DNA from: Winogradskyella sp.
Lineage (GTDB): Bacteria; Bacteroidota; Bacteroidia; Flavobacteriales; Flavobacteriaceae
Assembly (NCBI RefSeq): GCF_025210595.1
Contig: NZ_JAOARH010000010.1
Coordinates: forward strand, 1 to 64,000
Direction of reading: 5' to 3'
DNA length: 64,000 nt
Position numbers and translations under genes: made by a program. The first letter of the stretch is position 1. The number at the start of each line of letters is the position of its first letter. The notes under the pieces were generated by a model. It did not search any database, was not told the origin of the DNA, and saw nothing but the letters and a program-made list of their open reading frames with translations. This document shows positions 41,186 through 49,726 of the stretch, one piece after another.

Positions 41186-41238
41186 AAAGAAAACTAGAAA
41201 GATAAAAATCATTAACTCAAGAATATTATTGTTTACTT

Positions 41239-42300
41239 ATGACATTGTTTTTTCCCAAAAAGCATTATGATAGCAATTACAGAAGGCATTTATTTGCGTT
41301 GTTAAAACCATTTATTAAAGAAGCTGGTTATAATGATGAAAATAGGGTTTTGAACTATGGAATTTCTGAAAAGGATATTGCTTTTGCAAAGAGTATTGAT
41401 GAAGCAGATTTTGTGGTATTAACTATGTCTTGGATGTACTATGTAATAACAAAACAAGTTGATAAGGCAGTAGCGTTTATAAAAGAATCAAACCAACTTG
41501 GAAAAAAAGTTATTGTAGCATTACCAAGCGATTTTGGAATTAATATTCCAAAAAAATTAGATGTAATTATTATAAGAGAACAAGGCTATAAATCTAAGTT
41601 AAGTAGTAACCATTATTGTGTGCCAGTATTTATTGAAGACCCTTTAAAAAAGTACTATAATAGGGCTATAGTTTTTAAAAGGCCTTATACTGTTTTACCT
41701 ACTGTTGGGTTTTGCGGACAAGTAGATAATAGTAAGTTAGAGGCACTTAAAGAAGTAACAAAAATTATTGCTAGAAATGCATTATCCTATCTTAGAGTTT
41801 GGTACAAAAAACCACACAAGATTATCGCAACCAAATATTTAAGGTCAAAGTTGTTGAGGCTGTTACAAAACAACGCTAAAATTAAAAGCAATTTTATTTT
41901 AAGAAAACAACATAGAGGAGGTGTAGAGAGGTTAAAAAATCGTGATATTCATCAAACTACATTAGATTTTTTTGATAATATAAAAGATTCAGATTATGTG
42001 CTTTGTGCTAGAGGTGTGGGTAACTTTTCGGTAAGGTTTTATGAAACCTTAGCAATGGGTAGAATTCCTGTATTTATAAATACAGATTGTATGTTGCCTC
42101 ATGAAGCTTATTTAAACTGGAAAGATCATGTTGTATGGGTAGATTATAAAGATAGACATAGCGTTGCAGATATTGTTACAGAATTTCATAGTAAGTTAGA
42201 CGATGAAAAATTAAATAACTTGTTTGAAGCAAACAGAAAGCTTTGGGAGGATAAATTAAAACTAAAGACTTACTTTCTAACTTTGTTTAAATACATTTGA
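41239..42300 (+). CDS. Exostosin-family-like glycosyltransferase
   Basis: A 353-residue protein whose C-terminal part has the exostosin (GT47) signature: DYVLCARGVGNFSVRFYETL followed by AMGRIPVFINTDCMLPHE. The N-terminal half has MTLFFPKKHYDSNYRRHLFA and ADFVVLTMSWMYYV. GT47-like proteins in bacteria are inverting transferases adding glucuronic acid, GlcNAc or xylose type sugars. The assignment to the exostosin fold is by motif recognition only. It is co-oriented with its neighbours in the locus. A role in adding a sugar to the repeat unit is inferred from its place. Confidence 0.75.
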   Translation: MTLFFPKKHYDSNYRRHLFALLKPFIKEAGYNDENRVLNYGISEKDIAFAKSIDEADFVVLTMSWMYYVITKQVDKAVAFIKESNQLGKKVIVALPSDFGINIPKKLDVIIIREQGYKSKLSSNHYCVPVFIEDPLKKYYNRAIVFKRPYTVLPTVGFCGQVDNSKLEALKEVTKIIARNALSYLRVWYKKPHKIIATKYLRSKLLRLLQNNAKIKSNFILRKQHRGGVERLKNRDIHQTTLDFFDNIKDSDYVLCARGVGNFSVRFYETLAMGRIPVFINTDCMLPHEAYLNWKDHVVWVDYKDRHSVADIVTEFHSKLDDEKLNNLFEANRKLWEDKLKLKTYFLTLFKYI

Positions 42301-42340
42301 AATGCTTAATTATGAATAAGGTTTAAAATAGAATTAAAAA

Positions 42341-42874
42341 TTGGAGCAATTAAGTTATTTTATTCAAGATGTAAAAAGATCTATTGGTAGAAAAAAGCTG
42401 AGAGTTTTTACTGTTTTATTCACGAGAACATTTTGGGGACTTTTTAACTATCGTTTAGAACGATGTGGTTATAGATTGATTGGTGATTTTTATTCTGTAA
42501 TTAGAATAGTATACTTGCCGATTTCTTTTTTATTTCAAATAATATCTAATATAGATATACATTACAAAGCCGATATAAAAGGAGGTGTGTTGGTGCATCA
42601 TCCTGCTTTAGGAGTCGTTGTAAATGGTGTGTGTATTATTGGCTCTAACTTAACACTAACAGGAGGCAATGCCATAGGTGTAAATAAATCTTGTAAAAAA
42701 GGTGATTTTGTAATAGGTAACGATTGTAATCTAGGTGCTAATGCAACCATAATTGGTCCGGTTAAATTGGGTGATAAAATAAAGATTGGCGCAAATGCAT
42801 GTGTGCTTAATTCGTATCTAGATTCTAATGTAGTACTTGTTGGTATTCCTGCAAAACCAATAGGCAATGTTTAA
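42341..42874 (+). CDS. Left-handed beta-helix O-acetyltransferase, CysE-like
   Basis: A 177-residue protein with an N-terminal helical segment (about 1-70, including SVIRIVYLPISFLFQI) and a C-terminal hexapeptide-repeat helix (about 78-170): KGGVLVHHPALGVVVNGVCI, IGSNLTLTGGNAIGVN, IGNDCNLGANATIIGPVKLG and GIPAKPIGNV. The candidate catalytic His lies in VHHPALG. Serine acetyltransferases of this type in glycan loci usually O-acetylate sugars rather than make cysteine. Start is TTG 42341, with no other upstream in-frame candidate. It overlaps the next gene by eight bases. Confidence 0.82.
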   Translation: MEQLSYFIQDVKRSIGRKKLRVFTVLFTRTFWGLFNYRLERCGYRLIGDFYSVIRIVYLPISFLFQIISNIDIHYKADIKGGVLVHHPALGVVVNGVCIIGSNLTLTGGNAIGVNKSCKKGDFVIGNDCNLGANATIIGPVKLGDKIKIGANACVLNSYLDSNVVLVGIPAKPIGNV

Positions 42875-44189
42875 TTTTCTAAAATACATACAGCCAACCC
42901 ATTATTTTGCGTTGCCATCAAAAGCATCTTACGTGTTTCCTGTTTATGACACACTTTCAGATGAAGTAAAAAAACAATTACAACCCGATGATAATTATGC
43001 TTCAGAAATAGCAAAACATTACGATTTATCTTGGCAAGCTATTCAATTAGGTTACGTTGGTAAAGCACATACTTATAGAGCTTTTGAAAACACTTCAGTA
43101 AACGATAATTATTATTTTTTAAGAAAATACTTTAATTCGTTTTGGGCAATTTATGTTTTGTTTGTCAGGTTGTTAAGTTTTGAAAATCCAATTAAAGAGA
43201 TAAGCGGTTTTATAAAAAGCAGAAATACTAAGCGATCAAACTATCTCAAAAAACCGATTACTTATGATAATTGGAAAACGTTTAATTCTTCATTAATTAG
43301 AGAAAACCCTAAGGTGAGTGTCATTATTCCTACTTTAAATAGGTATGAATATTTGCATGATGTATTAAAAGATTTAGAACAGCAAGATTACACCAATTTT
43401 GAAGTTATTATCATAGACCAATCAGAGCCTTTTAATGCCTCTTTTTATGAATCTTTTACATTAGATATTACTGTAGAATATCAAGAAGAGAAAGCCCTTT
43501 GGTTGGCAAGAAATAAGGCTGTTAAATTAAGTAAAGGTGAGTTTATTTTGTTATTTGATGATGATAGTAGGGTAGAGCCAAACTGGATTTCTAATCATAT
43601 AAGATGTGTCGATTTTTTTAATGCAGACATTTCATCAGGTGTATCTCTTTCTGTATTAGGTGATAAAATCCCAGAGAATTATTCGTTTTTTAGACGCTCA
43701 GATCAGTTAGATACAGGAAACGTATTGATTAGAAAACAAGTTTTTAAAGACATAGGACTTTTTGATAGGCAATTTGAAAAACAACGTATGGGAGATGGTG
43801 AGTTTGGATTAAGAGCTCATAAACATGGTTTTATTAATGTTTCTAATCCTTATGCAAAACGCGTACATTTAAAAGTAGGCTCTGGCGGATTAAGAGAAAT
43901 GGGAAGTTGGGATGCCTTTAGACCAAAAAACATATTGGCACCTAGACCAATACCAAGTGTTTTATACTTGTATCGTCATTATTTTGGTAATTATAGAGCA
44001 AAGTTAGAGCTGTTAAGAACAGTTCCTTCTTCAGTTATGCCTTATCGTTTTAAAGGAAATAAGGTTTTGAAGGTTGTAGGATTGTTTGTTTCAGTTTTAA
44101 TTTTTCCACTCATTTTGTTTCAGGTGTTAAAATCGTGGAGGTTGGCTTCTATCAAGCTTAATCAAGGTGCAAAAATAGAATATTTGTAA
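42867..44189 (+). CDS. GT2 glycosyltransferase with N-terminal extension
   Basis: A 440-residue protein. The first about 145 residues are unassigned. A GT2 domain then starts at PKVSVIIPTLNRYEYLHDVL (148-167), with IIIDQSEP, ARNKAVKLSKGEFILLFDDD (214-233, metal site DDD) and SRVEPNWI. The C-terminus has a hydrophobic segment (VVGLFVSVLIFPLILFQVL, about 406-424) that would anchor it to the inner membrane. A role as a sugar transferase in repeat-unit assembly fits its neighbours. It overlaps the acetyltransferase by eight bases, and two bases separate its stop from the next start. Confidence 0.85.
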   Translation: MFNFLKYIQPTHYFALPSKASYVFPVYDTLSDEVKKQLQPDDNYASEIAKHYDLSWQAIQLGYVGKAHTYRAFENTSVNDNYYFLRKYFNSFWAIYVLFVRLLSFENPIKEISGFIKSRNTKRSNYLKKPITYDNWKTFNSSLIRENPKVSVIIPTLNRYEYLHDVLKDLEQQDYTNFEVIIIDQSEPFNASFYESFTLDITVEYQEEKALWLARNKAVKLSKGEFILLFDDDSRVEPNWISNHIRCVDFFNADISSGVSLSVLGDKIPENYSFFRRSDQLDTGNVLIRKQVFKDIGLFDRQFEKQRMGDGEFGLRAHKHGFINVSNPYAKRVHLKVGSGGLREMGSWDAFRPKNILAPRPIPSVLYLYRHYFGNYRAKLELLRTVPSSVMPYRFKGNKVLKVVGLFVSVLIFPLILFQVLKSWRLASIKLNQGAKIEYL

Positions 44190-44191
44190 AA

Positions 44192-45265
44192 GTGAAAGTT
44201 GTTCAGGTTATAGATAGGTTAGAAGTAGGAGGCGCAGAACGTGTGCTTGTAGATCTTACTAATTTATTGCATGAGCATAATTATGATGTAAGTTTGGTTT
44301 GCTTATTAAAAGAAGGACAATTAGATAAGCAATTACACTCAGACATTAACATAACTTACATACAAAGAAAGAATAAGTACAACCCAATTTATCTTTATAA
44401 ACTGTATAAAGAATTGATTAAGTATGATGTTGTACATGTTCATTTAAGGCAAGTGCTTAGGTATGTCTCATTGCTTTTTTATATAACACAATTGCATAAA
44501 AAGCGTGTTGTGGTTTTTCATGATCATTTTGGTAAAATTGCCGAAAATAAAACCTTAAGTAAAAGTATAAAAAGTGCTATTGAAAGATGTGCTGCATATA
44601 TTGGAGTAGGCGAAGAACTTGTAGGTTGGGCAAAAGAGAATAGGCTTAATGTCAATATTTATAAGCTGACTAATATTATTAGAAAAGAAGATTGTAAAAT
44701 TGAACCAATCAAAAAGTCAGATGGTAATATTAGGATAGTTTCGGTTGGTAACTTTAGACCACAAAAAAACTACGAGTATCTTTTAGAACTTATAAGTAAT
44801 AGTCCAGAGAATTACTGTTTTACCATATTTGGGCAAATTGTTGATGTAGCATATTTTCAGAAAATAGAGTCGCTCATAAGTACTTTAGGTATTTCTAACA
44901 AAATTAATATTGTAACAAAGTGTAACGATGTTAAAAGGGAGTTACATAAATTTGATGTTGGCTTACATACTGCAAAATCAGAAACAGGTCCTTTAGTAGC
45001 TATAGAATACCTTAGCCAAGGTTTGCCATTTATAGCCTATAATACAGGTGAGGTTGCTAGCATCGTAAAATTAGAATTTGATAACTTTATACAGCATAAT
45101 TTTGAGGTAGATAAATGGTTAAAAAATATTGATATTATTCTAAAAAATAAGGAAGAATTAAAGCATGATATAAAACTGTTTTACAATCAAAAATTTTCTG
45201 AGGAAGCATATCTTAAATCTTGTGTGTTAATTTACAATACGCTACTTAATTCAACTAAAATATAA
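44192..45265 (+). CDS. GT4 glycosyltransferase
   Basis: A 357-residue GT-B enzyme. The N-terminal KVVQVIDRLEVGGAERVLVD (2-21) has the GGAER acceptor loop typical of GT4 enzymes. The C-terminal half has IRIVSVGNFRPQKNYEYLLE and KFDVGLHTAKSETGPLVAIE with YLSQGLPFIAYNTGEV. The usual second Glu of the pair is present in AIEYLSQG. Start is GTG 44192; no ATG is available and the first strand begins at residue 2. Six bases separate it from the next gene. The sugar is unknown. Confidence 0.85.
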   Translation: MKVVQVIDRLEVGGAERVLVDLTNLLHEHNYDVSLVCLLKEGQLDKQLHSDINITYIQRKNKYNPIYLYKLYKELIKYDVVHVHLRQVLRYVSLLFYITQLHKKRVVVFHDHFGKIAENKTLSKSIKSAIERCAAYIGVGEELVGWAKENRLNVNIYKLTNIIRKEDCKIEPIKKSDGNIRIVSVGNFRPQKNYEYLLELISNSPENYCFTIFGQIVDVAYFQKIESLISTLGISNKINIVTKCNDVKRELHKFDVGLHTAKSETGPLVAIEYLSQGLPFIAYNTGEVASIVKLEFDNFIQHNFEVDKWLKNIDIILKNKEELKHDIKLFYNQKFSEEAYLKSCVLIYNTLLNSTKI

Positions 45266-45271
45266 ACTTTT

Positions 45272-46396
45272 TTGAAGCTTACAATAATATCTCATACAGA
45301 GCATTACAAATTAGAAGATGGTACTATAGTAGGTTGGGGACCAACAATAACCGAAATCAATTTTCTGTCGCAAATTTTTGATGAAATCTACCATGTAGCT
45401 ATGTTTCATGATGTAAAAGCACCAGAGAGTTCATTGCCATATACGAGTAATAAAATAAAGTTTGTGCCCATTAAACCATCAGGAGGTCATTCGGTTTTAG
45501 ATAAAATTAAAGTTGCTTTATCTGCACCAACGGTTGTAAAAATGGTAAATTCAGTTTTAAAAAAATCAGACTGTTTTCAATTAAGAACTCCAACAGGAAT
45601 AGGTGTTTTTTTAATTCCGTATTTAACGCTATTTTCTAAGAAAAAAGGATGGTATAAGTATGCAGGTAATTGGAGTCAAGAGTCGCCACCTTTAGGATAT
45701 GCCTTGCAACGATTTATGCTAAAACACCAAAGCAGAAAAGTAACTATTAATGGTCATTGGCAAAATCAAAAAAAACATTGTTTAACTTTTGAAAATCCAT
45801 GCCTTACCGATTCTGACTTAAAAGAAGGAATACAGGTGCGTTCTACTAAGAATAATAACGGTTTAATTAACTTTTGTTATGCTGGTAGGTTAGAGCGAGA
45901 AAAAGGTGTAGAGCGTATTATTAAGGCTTTTAATAGTTTAGATGACACTATGTCTAATAAAGTAGGACAGGTACATTTAATAGGAAACGGATCTGAAATT
46001 GAATATTTTAAAAGTTTAACTGTAACAAGTAAAATTAACTTTGTCTTTCATGGATTTTTGCCAACAGATAAGCTATTTCAAATTTATAAAGCCTCTCATT
46101 TCTTTTTAATGCCAACTACAGCTTCTGAAGGGTTTCCTAAAGTGATTGCTGAAGCTATGAATTTTGGATGCTTGCCAATTGTTTCTAATATATCATCAAT
46201 TGGCCAATATGTTACGGAAGAAGTTAACGGTTTTCTAATTCAGCCTGTTAATGAAAATCAGGTGAAAAATAATATAGAAAAGGCACTTTTAATGCCTAAT
46301 GAAAAGTATAGGTCATTTGTTTTCAATTGCAAATTAATAGTGAAAAAATTCTCTTATCCATATTATGTGGATCGAATAAAAAAGTTGGTAGAATAA
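45272..46396 (+). CDS. GT4-type glycosyltransferase
   Basis: A 374-residue GT-B protein. The C-terminal half has INFCYAGRLEREKGVERIIK, QVHLIGNGSEIEYFKS and the signature ASEGFPKVIAEAMNFGCLPI with the paired Glu residues. The N-terminal half (KLTIISHTEHYKLEDGTIVG, then WGPTITEINFLSQIF) is less typical. It is co-oriented with its neighbours and starts with TTG 45272. It is the last gene before a 129-base gap, the largest in the locus, so a new transcript or attenuation point could lie there, though I see no strong promoter. Confidence 0.82.
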   Translation: MKLTIISHTEHYKLEDGTIVGWGPTITEINFLSQIFDEIYHVAMFHDVKAPESSLPYTSNKIKFVPIKPSGGHSVLDKIKVALSAPTVVKMVNSVLKKSDCFQLRTPTGIGVFLIPYLTLFSKKKGWYKYAGNWSQESPPLGYALQRFMLKHQSRKVTINGHWQNQKKHCLTFENPCLTDSDLKEGIQVRSTKNNNGLINFCYAGRLEREKGVERIIKAFNSLDDTMSNKVGQVHLIGNGSEIEYFKSLTVTSKINFVFHGFLPTDKLFQIYKASHFFLMPTTASEGFPKVIAEAMNFGCLPIVSNISSIGQYVTEEVNGFLIQPVNENQVKNNIEKALLMPNEKYRSFVFNCKLIVKKFSYPYYVDRIKKLVE

Positions 46397-46525
46397 TATC
46401 TAACTTTATTCCTTAATTATTCCATTGATAAAGTGGTGTGATGTTCGTATAAAAAATTGATTTTTAGCATAATGTTTTTATAATTTATATATTTATGTTG
46501 CTATTAATCAATTATATAACTCATT

Positions 46526-47335
46526 TTGAAATTTAAATCAATCTCATGGGCTTTGCGGAGACACCCACTATTATACTACATAAGGTTTTGGTTATTGTCC
46601 AAAAATTCTACTATTAAGAGGCTAGAAAAGGAATGTTACAATACTAATAATGACAAAGCTGTTATACCAAGTTATTTTTACGATATAAACAAAGTAATAT
46701 TTGAACACGAAAGTCCAGATACAGACATTGAAAAAGCTATGTATATAGCTTTATGGTTAAAAAAACATATAAAAGGAGGTAAAGGCTTAAGTTTAGCTTC
46801 TGATGAAGCACTGAAGGAAATGATTAATGGTAATGGTGGTGTTTGTAGCGATATGACTCAGATTTTCAATAATTTTTGTGTTATAAATGATATAAGAGTA
46901 AGAGAATGGGGAATTACGATAATACCATTTAATAAAAAATATGGAGGACATGCAACTAACGAAGTTTTTTCTAAAGAATTAGATAAATGGATATTAATTG
47001 ATGTTTCTAAATGCATATTGTTTTATTATAAAAACAAAGAAAAACCACTCTCGCTTTTCGAAGTATTTACGTCAAGTTTTTCTAAAGAATACTATTCGTT
47101 TTATAAAACAATAGAGAGTGATACTCAAATTAAAAATTATTATTACAATAAAAAAGCTACCCCTTTTTTAATCAGTAAATACAATAACTTTGTTTATGAT
47201 AAGTATTTGAAAAAAAATAATTCTAAATATCCAATATTCTTTGTTCATTTTTACATATACTTGATTGGTAAAAGTTATAATTATAAGTTTCCTTTAAGGG
47301 ATTATAGAAAAATGTTTAAATCTAGTTTTTCTTAG
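46526..47335 (+). CDS. Transglutaminase-like thiol protease/transferase-fold protein
   Basis: A 269-residue protein with an intact transglutaminase-like triad in order: Cys107 (NGNGGVCSDMTQIF), His142 (GGHATNEVF) and Asp159 (WILIDVSK). No signal peptide is visible, so it is probably cytosolic. Such folds include peptidases and amide-bond transferases. Similar genes are sometimes seen in O-antigen or capsule loci, with roles not well established. Start is TTG 46526. It is separated from the previous gene by 129 bases and from the polymerase-like gene by 23 bases. A function in attaching or trimming amide-linked groups on the glycan is speculation. Confidence 0.75.
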   Translation: MKFKSISWALRRHPLLYYIRFWLLSKNSTIKRLEKECYNTNNDKAVIPSYFYDINKVIFEHESPDTDIEKAMYIALWLKKHIKGGKGLSLASDEALKEMINGNGGVCSDMTQIFNNFCVINDIRVREWGITIIPFNKKYGGHATNEVFSKELDKWILIDVSKCILFYYKNKEKPLSLFEVFTSSFSKEYYSFYKTIESDTQIKNYYYNKKATPFLISKYNNFVYDKYLKKNNSKYPIFFVHFYIYLIGKSYNYKFPLRDYRKMFKSSFS

Positions 47336-47358
47336 TTTTAAAAAATTTGGGGTAGATT

Positions 47359-48711
47359 TTGAATAGCGATAGTAAGTATATTTCTTTAATATTGATTCAT
47401 GTTGTTATAGGTTTCCTTATCTATGCCCTTAAGCCATTATCAAAATTTTATTTTTTTACAGCATTAATTTTTTTTGTTGGTAGTGTTGTTGTAGCTCATA
47501 AGTCTAAGAAAACAACTGCAATAATGAATGCTTGTGCTTATTTTATTGGTGCTGAGGTGTTTTTTAGAATGACTAAAGGCGGAATGTCTTATGAGGCGTC
47601 TAAGTATCTTGTTATCTTTTTTGTTGTATTGGGTATGGTTTATAAGGGGATTTCAGATAGAGGATATCCGTATTTTGTTTATTTAATTTTATTGGTACCA
47701 TCAATTGTGATAGCTTCTCTAGATTTAAATATTGATGCAAACTTTAGAACAAATTTAGCATTTGTGTTAAGTGGGCCAGTTTGTTTAGGTTTAGCAGCAC
47801 TTTTTTTCTTTGAAAGAAAAGTAAAGCATAAAGATATTGTTAATATGCTGGCTTATATGTCTATGCCTATAGTTACTATGACAACGTATCTTATGGTTTT
47901 TAACCCATCTGTTAAAGAAACTATTAAGAATACAGCATCAAACTATGTGTCTTCGGGTGGTTTTGGTCCAAATCAGGTTTCAACAATACTAGGTTTGGGT
48001 GTGTTTGTTTTTACTGTAAGATTGTTAATTAAGTCGCCTACAATTTTTCTTAAATTGTTCAATTCTTTTTTCCTAGTTTTAATTGCTTATAGAGCAATAA
48101 TTACATTTAGTAGAGGAGGTGTGCTTGCTGCTATTATTACAATTGTTGCTTTTGTTGTAATTTTTTATGCTAAAGCATTGCCAAGAGTTAAGACCAAGAT
48201 AATAGGATCGGTTTTAGTATTATTCATGGCAATGATTGCCTCATGGTTTATTAGTTCTTCTAATACTTTGGGTTTAATAGATAAACGATATGCTAATCAA
48301 GATTCCTTAGGTAGAGAGAAAGCTGATTTTACAACAGGAAGAGTAGAATTGGTATTTAATGAATTAGATGGCTTTATTGAAAATCCCTTTTTTGGTATTG
48401 GTGCTAGTAATACAAAGTATAATAGAGAGGGTAAGGAAGTTGTAACCCACAACGAACTTACAAGGTTATTATCAGAGCATGGTGTCTTTGGTATTTTTAT
48501 TTTATTAATTTTAATATTTACGCCATTGTCTTATAGGAGTGAAAATAGAAAAAATGTCTTTTTTTATGCCTTTTTGGCTTTTTGGTTTGCAACAATCAAT
48601 CATTCTGCTATGCGAATTGCAGCGCCAGCTTTTTTTTATGCACTGGCATTATTAGATATTGAATATGAAAAACATCCTATACGTAGGAAACGCCTTGTCG
48701 CAAAAAGGTAA
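47359..48711 (+). CDS. O-antigen polymerase/ligase-like membrane protein (Wzy/WaaL superfamily)
   Basis: A 450-residue polytopic membrane protein with about 10-12 hydrophobic segments and a large periplasmic loop. The Wzy_C/O-antigen ligase signature lies near the C-terminus: FTTGRVELVFNELDGFIENP, then FFGIGASNTK, followed by VVTHNELTRLLSEHGVFGIF (THNE-type). The earlier AIITFSRGGVLAA is also typical. It is either the repeat-unit polymerase or the ligase that attaches the chain to lipid A-core. The ABC exporter favours a ligase; Wza/Wzc favour a polymerase. Start is TTG 47359. Its end overlaps the following GT4 gene by 47 bases. Confidence 0.87.
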   Translation: MNSDSKYISLILIHVVIGFLIYALKPLSKFYFFTALIFFVGSVVVAHKSKKTTAIMNACAYFIGAEVFFRMTKGGMSYEASKYLVIFFVVLGMVYKGISDRGYPYFVYLILLVPSIVIASLDLNIDANFRTNLAFVLSGPVCLGLAALFFFERKVKHKDIVNMLAYMSMPIVTMTTYLMVFNPSVKETIKNTASNYVSSGGFGPNQVSTILGLGVFVFTVRLLIKSPTIFLKLFNSFFLVLIAYRAIITFSRGGVLAAIITIVAFVVIFYAKALPRVKTKIIGSVLVLFMAMIASWFISSSNTLGLIDKRYANQDSLGREKADFTTGRVELVFNELDGFIENPFFGIGASNTKYNREGKEVVTHNELTRLLSEHGVFGIFILLILIFTPLSYRSENRKNVFFYAFLAFWFATINHSAMRIAAPAFFYALALLDIEYEKHPIRRKRLVAKR

Positions 48712-49672
48712 AAACTTAACATCTGTTGAAAGTTTAAGTTTACATTTAAGTGAATTTTGCTCTGTAAAGATAGCATCAGATAAATCTAATAAAGTCTTAC
48801 GTTTATTAGATATGATACGATTAGTATATGTTAACAGAAAAACTGCTGATTTTGTACTAATAGATACATATAGCACAACTAATTTTTATTACGCACTTGT
48901 TATTAGTCAACTTTCAAGGAGGTTCAAAACTAAATATATACCAATTTTACATGGAGGTAATTTAGAGCAGCGTCTAAAGAATAATCCAAGATTATCTAAA
49001 ATGATTTTTTGCAATGCATATAAACTAGTATCTCCATCAGGTTTTTTGAAAGAAGTATTTGAAAATTACGGATACTCTAAAATAGAGCATATTCCTAACA
49101 CAATTGAGCTAAAAAATCTTAATTTCTTTAATAGACAAATAGATACAATAAATTTACTTTGGGTAAGATCTTTCAATAAAATTTATAATCCTAAGCAAGC
49201 TGTATTTGTATTAAAAAGTTTGATAGAGAAAGGATATAGTGCAAGTCTCACCATGGTAGGCCCAGAAACTGATGGATCATTATCAGAGGCTAAGAATTTG
49301 GCATTAAGCAACGACTTAGATGTTGTTTTTACCAATAAATTACCCAAGAAAAAGTGGATAGAATTATCAAAGAAAAGCAATGTATTTATAAATACAACTA
49401 ATTTTGATAACACTCCAATAAGTGTAATAGAAGCTATGGCTTTAGGTTTACCAGTTGTCTCTACAAATGTAGGTGGTTTACCACATTTAATTTCTGATAA
49501 CGAGGATGGATTGTTAGTTTCTCCAAATGATATTGAAGCTATGGTTAAGGCTGTAATACGATTAAAGTCTAATATAAATCTTAAAAATAGTATAGTTTTA
49601 AATGCGAGGAAAAAAGCAGAACATTTTGATTGGGAACAAGTTAAGCTGAAATGGGAGAGACTTTTGTCTTAG
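48665..49672 (+). CDS. GT4 glycosyltransferase
   Basis: A 335-residue GT-B enzyme. NILYVGNALSQKGKNLTSVE opens the domain, followed by FKTKYIPILHGGNLEQRLKN, INLLWVRSFNKIYNPKQAVF and SVIEAMALGLPVVSTNVGGL near the C-terminus. The usual first Glu of the pair is replaced (TNFDNTPISVIEA), so activity should be viewed with some care. An in-frame TTG at 48659 is possible, but ATG 48665 gives a natural start. The first 47 bases overlap the end of the polymerase-like gene. It is the penultimate gene of the locus. Confidence 0.82.
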   Translation: MKNILYVGNALSQKGKNLTSVESLSLHLSEFCSVKIASDKSNKVLRLLDMIRLVYVNRKTADFVLIDTYSTTNFYYALVISQLSRRFKTKYIPILHGGNLEQRLKNNPRLSKMIFCNAYKLVSPSGFLKEVFENYGYSKIEHIPNTIELKNLNFFNRQIDTINLLWVRSFNKIYNPKQAVFVLKSLIEKGYSASLTMVGPETDGSLSEAKNLALSNDLDVVFTNKLPKKKWIELSKKSNVFINTTNFDNTPISVIEAMALGLPVVSTNVGGLPHLISDNEDGLLVSPNDIEAMVKAVIRLKSNINLKNSIVLNARKKAEHFDWEQVKLKWERLLS

Positions 49673-49726
49673 ATAAATGTAAAAGTAAATTGTACTTGTT
49701 ATATTTACACTTTACTATACTAATAC

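Noticed and set aside
46397..46525. Internal promoter in the largest gap of the glycan locus
   Set aside because: TATATTTA occurs at 46488-46495 but without a -33 box at 17-20 bases; support is too thin.
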